A program made the translations under genes and the position numbers. 64,000 bases of DNA from Schistosoma haematobium (lineage: Eukaryota; Platyhelminthes; Trematoda; Strigeidida; Schistosomatidae). The DNA is taken from positions 83,814,364 to 83,878,363 of the forward strand of contig NC_067196.1 of assembly GCF_000699445.3 (NCBI RefSeq). Direction: 5' to 3'. This document shows, piece after piece, positions 12,890 through 22,699 of this stretch (position 1 is the first letter of the stretch; each line of letters opens with the position of its first letter). Below the pieces are notes generated by a model. It saw only the letters and a list, made by a program, of their open reading frames with translations, had not been told where the DNA came from and made no database searches.

Positions 12890-15800
12890 TACGCCTGTTA
12901 CCCCTCATGGAGGAAGCATAGGCCGCCCACCAGGATTCTCCATCGAACTCTGTTTTATGCAATCCTTTCCAGTTGCTATTCATCCTATTAATGTCTGCTT
13001 CCCATTCCCGGCACAATATGTTTCTTCCAATTTTCTGTTTCCCTTCACGATTCCAAATTAGCGTTTACCTCATGATGCAGCTTGATGATTTCCGCTTTGT
13101 ATATCCTATCCATCTGGAACGGGGGAATCAGTTAGTTGCTATAAAATAACATCGACTAAAATGTCAATTTCAAGTTTGTTTTACTGTGGTGTTAAACTGT
13201 GCGCTTGTACCATACTGATAGTGAATTAATTCCGTCTTGAATAATTTTTTATATCCGCTGTGCTACTTTCAAACTTTTATTTGGATGAGTCATTTGGTCT
13301 GGGTATCACTTAAACTTGTGTACAGTATTGTCTTCAACATTCAAATGGTGTAACGCTTGGAACCCGTGAGGTTATAGCTAAAACGCTTGACTTCAACCGA
13401 TAATTTGTAAGCTACATTTCTTCTTCCTCTATTTCAGTTTGGTAAGGTGAATTGTAACATTAGACAACCAAAGTTAAACAGGCTAACTCAAAGCCGTATA
13501 CGTTACAGGCAGTATTCTTTACATCAAGATTTATCAAAACAGGGTTCCTCAGGCGGCTGTGGCGCATATATATATGGTACCCTCTTGTGCCAACAAATAA
13601 AATAAATAAAAAAGGCGACTGCTTGGTCCTAGTTTAGGATCTCATCAGTGACCATCCACAAACTTATCGGGTATCAAACCCAGGGCCTCCAGGTTCATCG
13701 GTAAACGCTTTTAACCTTTAGGATACTAAGTCAGTATTCAGTCATTTAGGTTTTTAAATGCAGTCAATTCGCGTTATTCGGTTCTGTCCTCAGTGGGGTC
13801 GTAAGTAGACATTACTGACTAGTCTGATACTAAAATGAAACAGTTGTCCAATGCTTTCAGTTTTTCGATGGTTGTCTAACCTAGGTCATTTCATGACATA
13901 GTATATAATGAAACTCAACATTCTTTGCCAACCTAGTGCACTTTAAAAACAATTGACTGACTTTGTCTTTTATGGTCCCATAATGGCTGTATGTTTTTCC
14001 CTTTGTATATTTTTACAGACAATAAGAAACTATATGAATTCTGAATTCATACCTCTTTGTATTCATGTTTGGAAATCATTTGCACACAATATGAACCAAA
14101 TGAATTTTGTTACCAGTCTATTATTAACAACAATCGAATTGAATTGTCATTTAGAGTTGATTGTCAATTTACTACGAATTGAAGTAAATAATGATAAGCC
14201 AAGTATGTTTCTTTTGTTAGTTACTTCGTTTTATGTTATATATTACGTTTATAATATAATAGACATTTGTGATCTGATTTGTAAATAGATATCTTACTAT
14301 CCCTCGCAACATGTAACCGAAAAATGTAAATGGTAGGACGAAATGCGCGTCCTGGATTCCACTGCTAGCCACCATTCATTCATTCATTTTACTAGCCTCA
14401 TCTACATTCTCTAGTTTAATTGGTCAATTCCCTGTTAGGTGAGTTATATCTAGAAAAAGAAACCTATAATAACGTTGAGCAAAATTAGCTGTCATCTGTG
14501 ACGAGTGTCATATAACCCATCTACTTCAAATAACAGATCATAAGATATGAGATAAATGTATTATCCGGAGTTTAAAAAACACCAGATATTTGATTTAATA
14601 GTAGTATTCCTTTATGTACTTGCAAATTTTATTTATAGGTGCTTCTTTTCGGGGCAGTTCATTGGGAGCACAAATACTAGATATCTATAGTACTACTGTG
14701 TGTTCAGCGTGGCGTAGTCAGTGTTTTCGACGTGTATGTGAAAAAGCTCTGGAAGGTCCACCGTCAATAAAATCTAATTATTCAACTACATCTTCAAACC
14801 CATCTCTTAATGTAAGTCAAATTAATAGTGCTAGCAATATAAAATCAACATTCAATCAACGTCCTTCTGTTGATAAAAGTTCTCATCATTGTACAAATTC
14901 TACCAATTCACATTATGCACTTACAACACGTCCATATTCATTATCAACTGGTGCCACTGGTTCAGTGAAATTCGACCAAATCTCATCTACTACATCTAAT
15001 CAAGGTAAGTTACGTAATTTTCAAATTAATTATATAATTAATTTTAAGTAAATATATGTCACATTGACTTTGACACTATATAAAGCTTCGATTGCTTTCT
15101 GATTGGTCGAAACGGATCAGCATTTCAAGGTCATTCGGTAGTATTCTTTGGTTTGATCATCTTTTCCGTCAGTCAGTCAGTTACAACGTAGGACCTGGCA
15201 CATACATGCATCGGTCCAAGTTGTCACACCTCATTAACGCAGCAAGATGAACACCAGATTCATAGAAGCGGTTAACTCGATAGTGTAATATATAAAGGAA
15301 ACATTTTATGTAAGGACATTAGTTCGTAGGAAGAAAGGTATGAAATAATTTTAATCTCTTAGTTTAAGGGAAGAAAAAGAGTGTATACACCTACGCCATT
15401 GTGGTCGATTCTGAGCCATCTTTTCCGTATAATATTTACTAAAACAATCTTAGCATATATACATATTTATATATTTGATTCAGGTTCTCTTCAACATCAT
15501 CATACACGTGAACAAGAGTGGCATCACCATTTACTCTCCATTGCTGTGGATGACTTGATTACGTATGTACGCACATTTCCTTTACAAATTCGTTGGATCT
15601 ATTCAGAATTACAGGTATATTTGTATTGATTCATTCACTGTGGTCATACTATAGTAATTACTGTTAACACTTAGTTGTTGGAAATGATTACTTTATCTGA
15701 GTTTTTCCTTAAACCTGTTTAAATCGTCCAAAAATTTAAGGTTATTGATGTCTTGTTTTTTTTTAGTGATGTATCATCGTTTAAGTAAATTTATGAAGTC

Positions 15801-18800
15801 CAAAGTGATCAGCATTTATATTTGTGGTATATCCTGAAACTACCGTTTGGAAACGTTCTGGGAAATGTAGTTGTTTAGTAGTTTCTACAAGAAAATTACG
15901 TGATTTTAAGAGGATGGATTTACGAACTCACTATGCAAACATTTTACTATTAGGTTGATTGTAAAAAGTGGTTTCGTAAGCATATGCATAAAACGTGAAT
16001 GACTTATCTTCTATTATGCGGGGTTTTCATTAAATTGGATATTGAGAGTGAAAATTAGCATCTCTAATTAAGACATTCTAATACATCTTGATACGCAATC
16101 AGTCTTGATCAACATAGGATCTGACATAAATTTTTATCACTATTAGGTGGCGATACATCATATTAGCACAGCTCGATGCAAATCGACAATAAGCATTGCA
16201 GACGAGTTGAAATATTAGTGGTAATAGTAGTCGTTATGGAAGACTAAGTATATATAATATTATGGTTCGAGAAGTAGGAATGATGTAAAAGAATAATATC
16301 GCGACTCCGCATGTTTTTTGGCAGAAGTCAGTGATAAACAATAAGTACCTTTGCTGTACTACAATATATCATAAGTCATATTACCTAAGATCTTTCTTAT
16401 TTTTTTTTTTACCTTAGACAATCGTATAATGTAGTTTATTGTTACATATTGCCTGCCGGTATATCAAAATGATCATTTAACTACAAAAAGTCAATGTCAT
16501 ATTCCTAGATATTTCCATCCTTTTTTTGTACTTCTGTGGTATGATTATACACTTAATTAAATGTTTCAATTGTTTGGATTAAAGGCAAGACTTTACTAGT
16601 TGTATAATTTTTATCATTTTGAATTATTTTGTCTTTCATTGAAATCATGAACTGATATAAGTTAGACCACTTTTGGGAACCTGGAAGCACTGGATGGCTG
16701 TTTCAGGGTACTTCTTGTTCGTCAGTGGTGATCTAACTTAGATCGGCTCATGATTTCAATGGAATTCTACAGTCTTCGTTCATCCATACTGAGAACTACT
16801 TTTTTTGTTCTCCTTTTTTCCTAAATTTTTTTTACAGGCTTTATATTCACCTAATCATAGTAATGTTGTTGTGTGTAATCTAGTTTTTCTACGTGGTCTT
16901 TGTCCAGTGTTATATTCGCTTTCATCTTTGGGTAAAACAATTTGTTCAGAATCGCTCAATGGATCTATTCACGGTATTTTATCTGGTTTTCCTAATGATG
17001 TTTTCCATCCATCATATACAAATTCAATTACTAATTCTTCTTATCATTCATGGTCTTCTTTTCCTCAATTAAATTCTGGTGCGAATTCACCAACTGTTCC
17101 ATCACATGCATCTGAAGTAAGTGTACAGTATTATTCTATTTGAGGTGTTCTCCTTTGTCGGACTTTGATTGAGATAATGCTAGTCCCATGTCGTCTATTT
17201 CGGCTTTTATAACATTGTGGGATTTTGAATGAAAATTTACTTTTGTTTAAGTTTCTTATTTGATTTATCTAACAATCATTCGTTTGTAAATTTTAATTTC
17301 TGTTTGTTCTTTTAGTTGAATTTTTATCACTCTCTCCATTTTCTTATTTACTAAATCTGAACCAATATTTATGTACCAATTTAAATATATATCGAGGTTT
17401 GATTTTTGGTTATTTATAATAGAAAACATTTAAACAAAGTTGTATGATGGTGGTTAAAGGTAATCAATAGGGAACCTTGAACCTAGGTTTCGTGCTATTC
17501 GGTACTTGTCAGTTAGATTTGTCCGTAACATGATCGATCGAATTTGGTCAGCACTATGAAGGACTTGACATACACAACATAAGTCGCTACTCACAGATTA
17601 GTCAGTGGTAAATACACTTCAATGATGTAAGAGGTTAGTTGCGGTGTGAATAGCTCAGTGGTAATCTGTCTGACCGTGAAGCTGAGTGGTACGGGATCAC
17701 ATCCACTAGGGGACATCTTTCTTCTCTAAATTACAAGCACACCTTGGTAATGAGTGGCAAATAGCACGAAACATAAATTAAACAGGGTTTTCTGTTGACT
17801 GTCCCCAACCCCCACCTTATATTTCAACATTGTGCACGTGATGTTGATTCCCGTAGACTAGTAGCCGCGTTGCGATTAGTCCAATGAAATTCGATCAGCA
17901 ATAAGCAGTACTTGACATACATCCCATTAGTCACTAAACAAAATAATTTATTAGTATAGTTCATCTGTGAATAGTTTCGCTCTCACAACCTAGCCTTAAT
18001 AAAAATTATATACATATGAGTATAATTTGTTTTCTTCATTACTACTTAATATAATATTTTTAAGTGATGATTATCGTATTAATTATTTGTAGGCATTTGC
18101 TTTAATAGCTAAAACATTATTAGCTCTTGTCGGTCTAAATGAAACACCGAAAACACAAGCTGATGGTTTTTTATCATTGGAACAATTTATGAGTTTACGA
18201 ACAAGATTATTAAATGAATTTCGTATACCTATTACTGTAAGTTATTGTTCTATTTTGGAAATCTATGTTAATTTGAATAAACTACATTTTGTGTTTTAAG
18301 CATAGAATTTTTGAAAGTAATTGAAAACACAATTAGTTGCTATTGGTTTTTGTTTCCTTTGTTTTATTTGTACATTTAATGTAAATTAATGTTCACAAAC
18401 GCCCTGGTACAGCCGTGAGTGGAGAGAGCCAGCTCTCCCTCTTAAAATGCTCTCACATAGCCACGTGCACACAACCATTACCATGGAAGTCCTACTCACT
18501 GCATTCTTGTTGTAAGGGTGTTGTTTAGGAAATTGAGAAGACGAAAAGCGAATGTCCGGCGCTTTAACCAGGACGGTGGACATGGAGAGTTCACCTTTGG
18601 GATCTGGAAAACCCTGATTCCTAACCAATGGTGCACATGGGCTCCGGTATCCTGAGGGAGAAAATAGAGTATGAATCTGTTATTGTTCGGTTGCCATGAG
18701 ACTGCACCTTCTAACGTTGCTGTACTACCTTTTGGATCAGACCTTCAGACCAAAGACTCCGGTTGTGGTCGCTTCAGGAAATCACCTGTTTCGGTTTGGG

Positions 18801-21800
18801 CACCTGGGCAGCATCCCAGCCTTCACACAAATCGAATGATTTATGTGGTGCATATCTATTTGATGCCTCCTTGTACCGATGTTTAGGTGTTTAAATAAAT
18901 AAATGTTATTTAATCAATCATTGAAAACCACCAAATATTAGTTGGCTCTTTTGTCCTGATATGGAACTTCTCATCAGTGACCATTCACAACCCTCATTAA
19001 GATCAGCTCGTAATGAAAAGTCAACAGTCTTTTTACGGTAAATTATCATTGTTCAAAAATGAACACTCATTCCTTGTTTTCTTTCATAATCTAAGTTCCG
19101 GAAAGCTGTTAAATTTTTTTTCTTTTCTATACCTAATGTTTCCTATTAATACTGTTGACATGGTTAATTTCACTACTCTGGAAATAACTATCTCACTGTG
19201 CCAATGTAGTATTCCAGCATGAAACAATGCATATATGTGTGTATTACTGTCTAACTGAAACAACAACCAATATTCAATTTTTGAATAATATTGTTTCTTA
19301 CAGTTCTTCGATTGAAATCATGGTATATGTCAGTATATATTATGTGATTAATGATAATCTTCAGAATATCGTGTAATAACATTGCAGACGATCGGTCGTA
19401 TTATAATGCCATATTTTTTCAACATTGTTCTTGGCTTAGCATTTGAATTAAAAGTAGTAATAATAAACAAGATCAGTTTAATGTGTGTCGAAGAGTTCTT
19501 GGGTAGATTGTTCATGTATGTTGGTACCACTGAGTAGCGAGCGATAGTTAGGTTACATATAGGGTTCTAGATAAAGATGGCGGATCGACTAATGTGGTCT
19601 AATGAAAACTAAGAGCAACCAAACCATGATATGTCTTCTCAGCTTGTGAAGTCATCGACTGTCAAATACAGTCTTACAGGTGTGTTCAAATTAACTGATG
19701 GCTTGCTCAATAATTCCAACCATTGGTTAGAGACGTGTAAATTGAGTCAAATGCAATCACAATTCGGCGATGGTATATCCACGTTTTATCTTCTCTTCGA
19801 TTTTTTTGTTCTAAAATAATCTAATACTTTATTCTGTGAATTTGTTGTTTCATCTCGGAACGTATTGTTTTTCACGTAGTCCTTTCTTACTACCATCGAC
19901 ATCATGTCATTCAAGACTTATTTTAAAGGCAAACATTCTATATCATATCATATACCTCAATAACAGATTTTTGTGACATTTAATTCAACACTGTTCATTT
20001 TAATATATATTTGTATTCTGAAAATAATTACAGAATTCACTCCAGGTTACAAGCATGATCAATTTGATATAAATAGTAACATTAAATATAGAAAACAAAC
20101 ATAACATAAGATTGTTTTACGTTTACTAATTCAGCAATTGTTTAGGTAGTGCATGTATTACAGCAATCCAATACGTCAGTCGGAAACTTTTAATTTTTCT
20201 TAAGTGGACAGCCTGTTGATTAATGAATGGTGTATTTAAGGTCATTTCCTGTGCCAGATCGAATTAATGATAATTATCTACAACTAGAGAAAGTAAAACG
20301 AAAACAGAGAGCACGGAACAACAAAGCAATAATTACCAAAGTATGTCAGTCAGGTCTACTACAACACATGTATCATGTGACACAGTGATATACTGTTAAT
20401 GTTAGATATTATTCAAATTAGTTAAGGTTGCTAGGGTCAGTGTTAACGTAAAGTGACAACAAGCAGGTGGTTTTACATAGGGAATTCACTGATTAGAATG
20501 GTATTGATTTTATCGTATGGATAGATTGTGGTAGATTATTCCAGAGTCTAGAAAATTTAGAGGTAAAGTAATTCGTATAGAGAGATAATTTAGAATGGTT
20601 TTGCTTCACTAGTAACAAAGAGTTACGGATGTCGTAGTGAGAAGTCTCTGCATATTGAACCAATTGATTGGATGTAAAAGATAGTTTATTAGGTATTTTG
20701 AAGAAAAAGATAAGATTTAGTTTGAGTGTGCTCTTCCGTAAAGGTTTGAGCCGAAGTTTATTACATCTCGAATTATAAGTCAAGGTACAATCGTCTCTGT
20801 ACTGATTCCAGCCTTAATTTATCCTTTATACGCGCACTACTAAGAATAAACGTGCAGTATTGAAAGAGTGGTCGAACACAAACTTCGTACATTAAAATAC
20901 ATGACTAATTGTTATAAAGGTTCCGAGTTATGTGGCTTCTAAGACGTTGAGACTTAGAAGTCTGTTTCAATATCTGTTTTGTAAACGACAAGTCGTAGGA
21001 GCACCTGAGTCTACTACTGTATGTAACCTAGATAACACTTCACCATTTATGTTAAGAGTATATTTTGTGGAGACACTTATCCGATCCTTTCCAGTGAAAC
21101 TTTAGAAGACCATAACCAAATACCTAGTTCTAATGTGAAGGCTCTTAAAAACACTGTTAAGATGACCAAGAATTTATGTATTCTGAAGAAATTATTCTTT
21201 TCTCGGCAGTAGTTCATATCCAGGAAACTCTTCAGATGTAACCAAGTTTTAATTGGCAATTCTCAAATGCATTTTTGTGAACAGTACAGATAAGATTGCG
21301 TTTGTGATTACCTAACCTTTTATTTTCAAACACAATGCGTCATAATCTATTCGTGAAATTGAAAGTAGAAATCTCACTTTTCAGTGAAGTTCTTTCGTTT
21401 TAAATTATTTGTGTATACATATACACTAGAGTCACTTTGTTCTACTTTGTGACCAGCATTGACAAGATGTTCTATTAGTTCAACTATTGATTATTTTAAA
21501 TTTTTTCGCCTTATTATTAAGGTTAGATAAAGTACTTGTGAATAGAGAGGACATATTATTATAATTAATGTTAATTATCTACGTTATCCACCTACCATAT
21601 ATTATGATGCGATTATTGGCTTTCTAAGTGAAGTAACTTCATTGCTAAAGTTTACATTACAAACTAAGCTTAGTTAGACAACTATTGAAAAAAATAGTTT
21701 TGACTATTGTTTCTTGGAAATGTGCAAGTTTTCACCAATGTTTATCTGCAACTTACTCTGGTGAATATCATGTGCTCATTAGGTAAATAATTTCGAGACA

Positions 21801-22529
21801 TGATTGCCTAAATCCTAGTAAGAAACTGTGACCAGTCCAATTCAACTATGTGATGTAACGGAGACAGTTTTTCTTTAATGATATTGATAGATGGTTGCTC
21901 TATATTGAGAATTGTTTGAGCTTAGAAATATAAACTAAATTGAATGACAACTTAACGTTTAAGCGCTCGCTATGATGATACAATAATATTTTGGGTCTAA
22001 GCCACTCTTTTTTATGATGGATGTTAACTATTCAACAGGTTTATATTGTCTTTATAAATGTCCACCTAAACTAACTTCATTTTGTACAATTAATAAATGT
22101 TTTTAATTTTTATCTATATTCATTTCACAGTCTCCATTGTCAACAAATGAAATCAAACAATTAGAACAGTTATATGAAACAGATGCACGTAAAGCCAGTT
22201 GTAAATCACTTAGTCGTGAATTAGCTCAATTAGCATATTATTTATTAGAAGCATATCATCCGAAACATCAGTCGACTACAATTTGTCGAACAAATAATAA
22301 TTCCATCAATCACTTAAATGATACTACTACCAATAATAGTAGTAATAATAATAATAATGACATATCCAATTCTACAATGAATAACAATTCTACACCGATA
22401 AAAAATCATAATCATGAAAATAAAATTACAGATATTTATCCTGTTTCATTAGCACCGCATATTTATTCAGTTCTAATTGATCTAGCTGAGAAAACGCATC
22501 AATTTGTACTGGCTAATCGATTGACTTAG
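3445..22529 (+). CDS. SynGAP/DAB2IP/RASAL2-family Ras GTPase-activating protein, 3' ten exons (5' end outside window)
   Basis: RasGAPs speed GTP hydrolysis by Ras or Rap at the membrane. Ten exons (3445-3737, 7048-7181, 8890-8954, 12546-12787, 14019-14202, 14639-15004, 15484-15614, 16838-17116, 18093-18236, 22131-22529) join with GT/AG borders and matching phases to a single frame of about 744 codons, numbered here from the first full codon in the window. Residues about 50-72 look like a PH-domain C-terminal helix ([14 protein letters not shown]). Residues about 88-175 form a C2 domain with the family's basic KEDKRKRS turn. The GAP domain runs from about residue 225 to the end. The arginine-finger motif SFRGSSLG (Arg310) and VFLRGLCP (Arg490) are kept. 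The third motif reads [10 protein letters not shown], where relatives have a QNLAN-like core. Long Ser/Asn/Thr insertions lie at about 340-427 and 505-564. No coiled-coil tail follows the GAP domain. Missing 5' exons should carry the rest of the PH region. RASA1 is a less likely assignment. Confidence 0.85.
3738..7047 (+). other. RasGAP intron, 3.3 kb
   Basis: AT-rich and without coding exons. It contains one arm (about 4895-5048) of an inverted repeat whose partner is at 8455-8622 in the next intron. Otherwise nothing is recognised; the short reading frame at 5360-5686 has no family features. Confidence 0.7.
4895..5048 (+). repeat. Left arm of an intronic inverted repeat
   Basis: The stretch through CACGATATTGAATGGTATTT and TTTGTCAAAACTGATTGTCT is found as its reverse complement at 8455-8622. 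The two arms are about 3.4 kb apart and flank RasGAP exon b. The family is not recognised. Confidence 0.75.
7048..7181 (+). CDS. RasGAP exon b: C2 core
   Basis: Acceptor TTGTTAG, donor A|GTAAGT, leaving in phase 2. It encodes [18 protein letters not shown], aligned with the C2 strand pair YYCELCLDDxLYARTT of DAB2IP/SynGAP. The acidic calcium ligands of classical C2 domains are not obvious. Confidence 0.85.
8455..8622 (-). repeat. Right arm of an intronic inverted repeat
   Basis: Reverse complement of 4895-5048, with blocks such as AATACCATTCAATATCGTG. It sits in the intron between exons b and c. The rest of that intron (7182-8889) shows no other recognised element. Confidence 0.75.
8890..8954 (+). 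CDS. RasGAP exon c: C2 strand and basic turn (65 nt)
   Basis: This small exon completes the codon from exon b (giving Asp) and encodes [20 protein letters not shown]. It matches the family pattern HFEFxNLPxxxxxxVHLYRETDKKKKK. The acceptor is TTCTAG and the donor GTAAGT. It is too short for ordinary ORF finding; the phase join on both sides supports it. Confidence 0.85.
8985..9960 (-). mobile_element. RTE-A fragment, 3' half of RT and 3' end
   Basis: On the - strand this runs from the RT middle region through the RTE-A C-terminal region to the family's 3' end, ending in a decayed form of GGAGTAACAGGCGTAAGTAAG. It carries many stops and indels and lies in the intron between exons c and d. The + strand reading frame at 8927-9487 is an antisense shadow of it plus the end of exon c. 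Confidence 0.8.
10378..10566 (+). repeat. Dispersed repeat X (partial)
   Basis: A shared block from AAATTGAGAGGATGG to GGTTGCTATGAGACTGCAC recurs at 18530-18716 with more sequence on both sides there. Its class is not recognised. Here it abuts a Penelope RT remnant. Confidence 0.7.
10560..11212 (+). pseudogene. Penelope-like element reverse transcriptase, central part
   Basis: The frame encodes [36 protein letters not shown] and [12 protein letters not shown], the ordered RT motifs of Penelope-like elements, including the YVDD catalytic site. One in-frame TAA at 10862-10864 interrupts an otherwise continuous frame. The 5' end is replaced by repeat X and the 3' end is cut at [13 protein letters not shown] by a tRNA-headed repeat, so the GIY-YIG endonuclease domain is missing. 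Confidence 0.85.
11213..11395 (-). repeat. Family II tRNA-headed hammerhead repeat inserted in the Penelope remnant
   Basis: On the - strand it contains a B-box-like GGTTCCGAACC and a hammerhead-like region with AGGACGAAACGG followed by CATCCAGTGC. The CTGANGA box is mutated (CTAGGGA). It joins the Penelope frame at 11213 without a gap, pointing to insertion into that element. Confidence 0.65.
11505..11650 (+). repeat. Family II hammerhead repeat, 3' part
   Basis: GCACTGCTGAGAAGTC, GGACGGAACGGCCGTCC and TTCCATGGTGGTCTAGCTTC match the ribozyme and tail of the family in + orientation. The core boxes are imperfect (CTGAGAA, GGAAC). Confidence 0.6.
12546..12787 (+). CDS. RasGAP exon d: Ser-rich linker and GAP entry
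   Basis: Acceptor TTCCAG, donor CAG|GTAATT, ends in phase 0. The first part is Ser-rich (about residues 164-215). The last part, [17 protein letters not shown], aligns with the conserved xILPxxxYKEFxEF that opens the GAP module in DAB2IP and RASA1. Confidence 0.85.
12846..12886. repeat. (TA)n microsatellite
   Basis: About 20 TA units directly adjoin the 3' end of an RTE-A fragment. Confidence 0.95.
12887..13120 (-). mobile_element. RTE-A 3'-end fragment
   Basis: Starts (on +) with ACTTACGCCTGTTACCCCTC, the reversed family 3' terminus, and continues about 230 bases. It lies in the intron after exon d. Confidence 0.8.
13612..13885. repeat. Fold-back pair of family II hammerhead repeat fragments
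   Basis: Positions 13612-13738 are in - orientation and keep the CTGATGAG box (reversed at 13641-13648), but the second box is lost. Positions 13742-13885 are in + orientation with CTGACTAG, ATGAAACAG and TTGTCCAATGC. Similar minus-then-plus arrangements occur at 43490, 49188 and 58917. Confidence 0.6.
14019..14202 (+). CDS. RasGAP exon e: first GAP helices
   Basis: Acceptor TTTACAG, donor A|GTATGT. The alternative GTAAAT donor after 14183 would put the next exon out of frame, so 14202 was chosen. It encodes helices with [20 protein letters not shown], matching the VASALVHILQSTGKAKDFL region of the family. Confidence 0.85.
14639..15004 (+). CDS. RasGAP exon f: arginine finger and Ser/Thr-rich insertion
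   Basis: Acceptor TTATAG, donor G|GTAAGT. The codon shared with exon e gives Ser, followed by [16 protein letters not shown]. This is the arginine-finger motif (family form LFRxNxLAxxxxxxY) with Arg310. After about residue 340 the exon encodes about 85 residues rich in Ser, Thr and Asn, which are not present at this length in vertebrate relatives. Confidence 0.85.
15171..15415 (-). mobile_element. RTE-B 3'-end fragment filling half of the intron between exons f and g
   Basis: It starts with GTCAGTCAGTCAGTTACAAC (reversed tail of TGAC units) and runs to CCATTGTGGTCGATTC, closely matching 29915-30385 and 47352-47598. It occupies about half of the 479-base intron and ends about 70 bases before the exon g acceptor. 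Confidence 0.8.
15484..15614 (+). CDS. RasGAP exon g: [12 protein letters not shown] segment
   Basis: Acceptor GATTCAG, donor CAG|GTATAT, ends in phase 0. It encodes a helix and [15 protein letters not shown], matching the family motif FPxELRxxFxxx between the arginine finger and the FLR motif. Confidence 0.85.
16668..16770. repeat. Family II repeat remnant
   Basis: AACCTGGAAGCACTGGATGG (- orientation) is followed within about 60 bases by GTGATCTAACTTAGATCGGC and CTCATGATTTCAA (+ orientation tail). It looks like a small fold-back remnant just upstream of the exon h acceptor. Confidence 0.5.
16838..17116 (+). CDS. RasGAP exon h: FLR motif and Ser-rich insertion
   Basis: Acceptor TTTACAG, donor GAA|GTAAGT, phase 0 at both ends. 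It encodes [19 protein letters not shown], the second RasGAP signature (family form FLRFxCPAI), with Arg490. The rest (about residues 505-564) is a Ser/Asn/Pro-rich loop in place of the short linker usual at this position. Confidence 0.85.
17500..17960 (+). repeat. Partial direct repeats, period about 345 bases, with a tRNA-like segment
   Basis: GGACTTGACATACACAACAT near 17571 recurs in altered form as TACTTGACATACATCCCATT near 17911, with related flanks. Between them 17648-17705 reads GAATAGCTCAGTGGTAATCT ... GGGATCACATCC, resembling tRNA A and B boxes. The class is not recognised. It lies in the intron after exon h. Confidence 0.5.
18093..18236 (+). CDS. RasGAP exon i: divergent third GAP motif
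   Basis: Acceptor TTTGTAG, donor ACT|GTAAGT, phase 0 at both ends. [16 protein letters not shown] aligns with LILIAKVLQNLANxxx, so the Gln and Asn positions that shape the Ras-binding groove are replaced by Leu and Ala/Gly. The following [12 protein letters not shown] fits the family's EPFMxxxNxF. Confidence 0.8.
18386..18905 (+). repeat. Dispersed repeat X, longer copy
   Basis: Positions 18530-18716 match 10378-10566. The copy continues to a 3' end with GATGTTTAGGTGTTTAAATA and AAATAAATG, suggesting a retroposed 3' tail. It is GC-richer than the surrounding intron. No protein domain was recognised; the opposite-strand frame at 18386-18628 is not supported. Confidence 0.65.
18935..19005 (-). 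repeat. Family II hammerhead fragment
   Basis: On the - strand GGTCACTGATGAGAAGTTCC keeps the first hammerhead box, and CAGGACAAAAGAG is a decayed second box. Confidence 0.5.
19020..20109. other. Intron sequence without recognised features
   Basis: AT-rich DNA inside the last RasGAP intron. Short open frames here show no family features. Confidence 0.6.
20110..21070 (-). mobile_element. CR1-like retrotransposon, 3' end (RT C-terminus and 3' UTR)
   Basis: On the - strand the frame 20493-20783 encodes [20 protein letters not shown] and [20 protein letters not shown], typical of the C-terminal end of CR1/jockey-type reverse transcriptases. The 3' UTR (20110-20490) is the reverse complement of 52150-52536. 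Upstream parts match 40300-40560. Limits on the 5' side are approximate. Confidence 0.8.
21071..22130. other. End of the last RasGAP intron, no clear feature
   Basis: AT-rich. The first 300 bases may continue the CR1 copy, but I could not confirm this. The acceptor tract precedes 22131. Confidence 0.5.
22131..22529 (+). CDS. RasGAP last exon: C-terminal GAP helices and stop
   Basis: The acceptor is TTTCACAG; the frame ends at TAG (22527-22529). [20 protein letters not shown] aligns with IDLGRELSTLHALLWEVL of DAB2IP. An Asn-rich loop follows, then [14 protein letters not shown], the final GAP helix. The stop comes about 15 residues later, so the long proline-rich and coiled-coil tails of the vertebrate proteins are absent from this isoform. 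Confidence 0.85.
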   Translation, partial: SPLSTNEIKQLEQLYETDARKASCKSLSRELAQLAYYLLEAYHPKHQSTTICRTNNNSINHLNDTTTNNSSNNNNNDISNSTMNNNSTPIKNHNHENKITDIYPVSLAPHIYSVLIDLAEKTHQFVLANRLT

Positions 22530-22693
22530 AATGATTATGATTATGATTATTTTCTTTTATGGTTATTCTATATTCTTTATGTTTAAAGAATTTCTACTTT
22601 GAATTATTATTCTATAATTTACAATTATATTCCAATAACAAATAATGATTTAAAGGTATCATTTCTTATTTTATTTGTATATTCCATTGATAT

Positions 22694-22699
22694 AATAAA
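22694..22699 (+). promoter_or_regulatory. Candidate polyadenylation signal AATAAA of the RasGAP gene
   Basis: A canonical AATAAA lies 165 bases after the stop codon, in an AT-rich 3' UTR. Such hexamers are common by chance in this composition. Confidence 0.5.

Noticed and set aside
14170..14184. Alternative donor GTAAAT after 14183 for RasGAP exon e
   Set aside because: It would put the arginine-finger exon out of frame; the GTATGT donor after 14202 keeps the frame.
17648..17705. Possible tRNA gene
   Set aside because: A- and B-box-like segments are present, but I could not pair a full cloverleaf and the segment sits in a repeated unit, so a tRNA-derived repeat is more likely.
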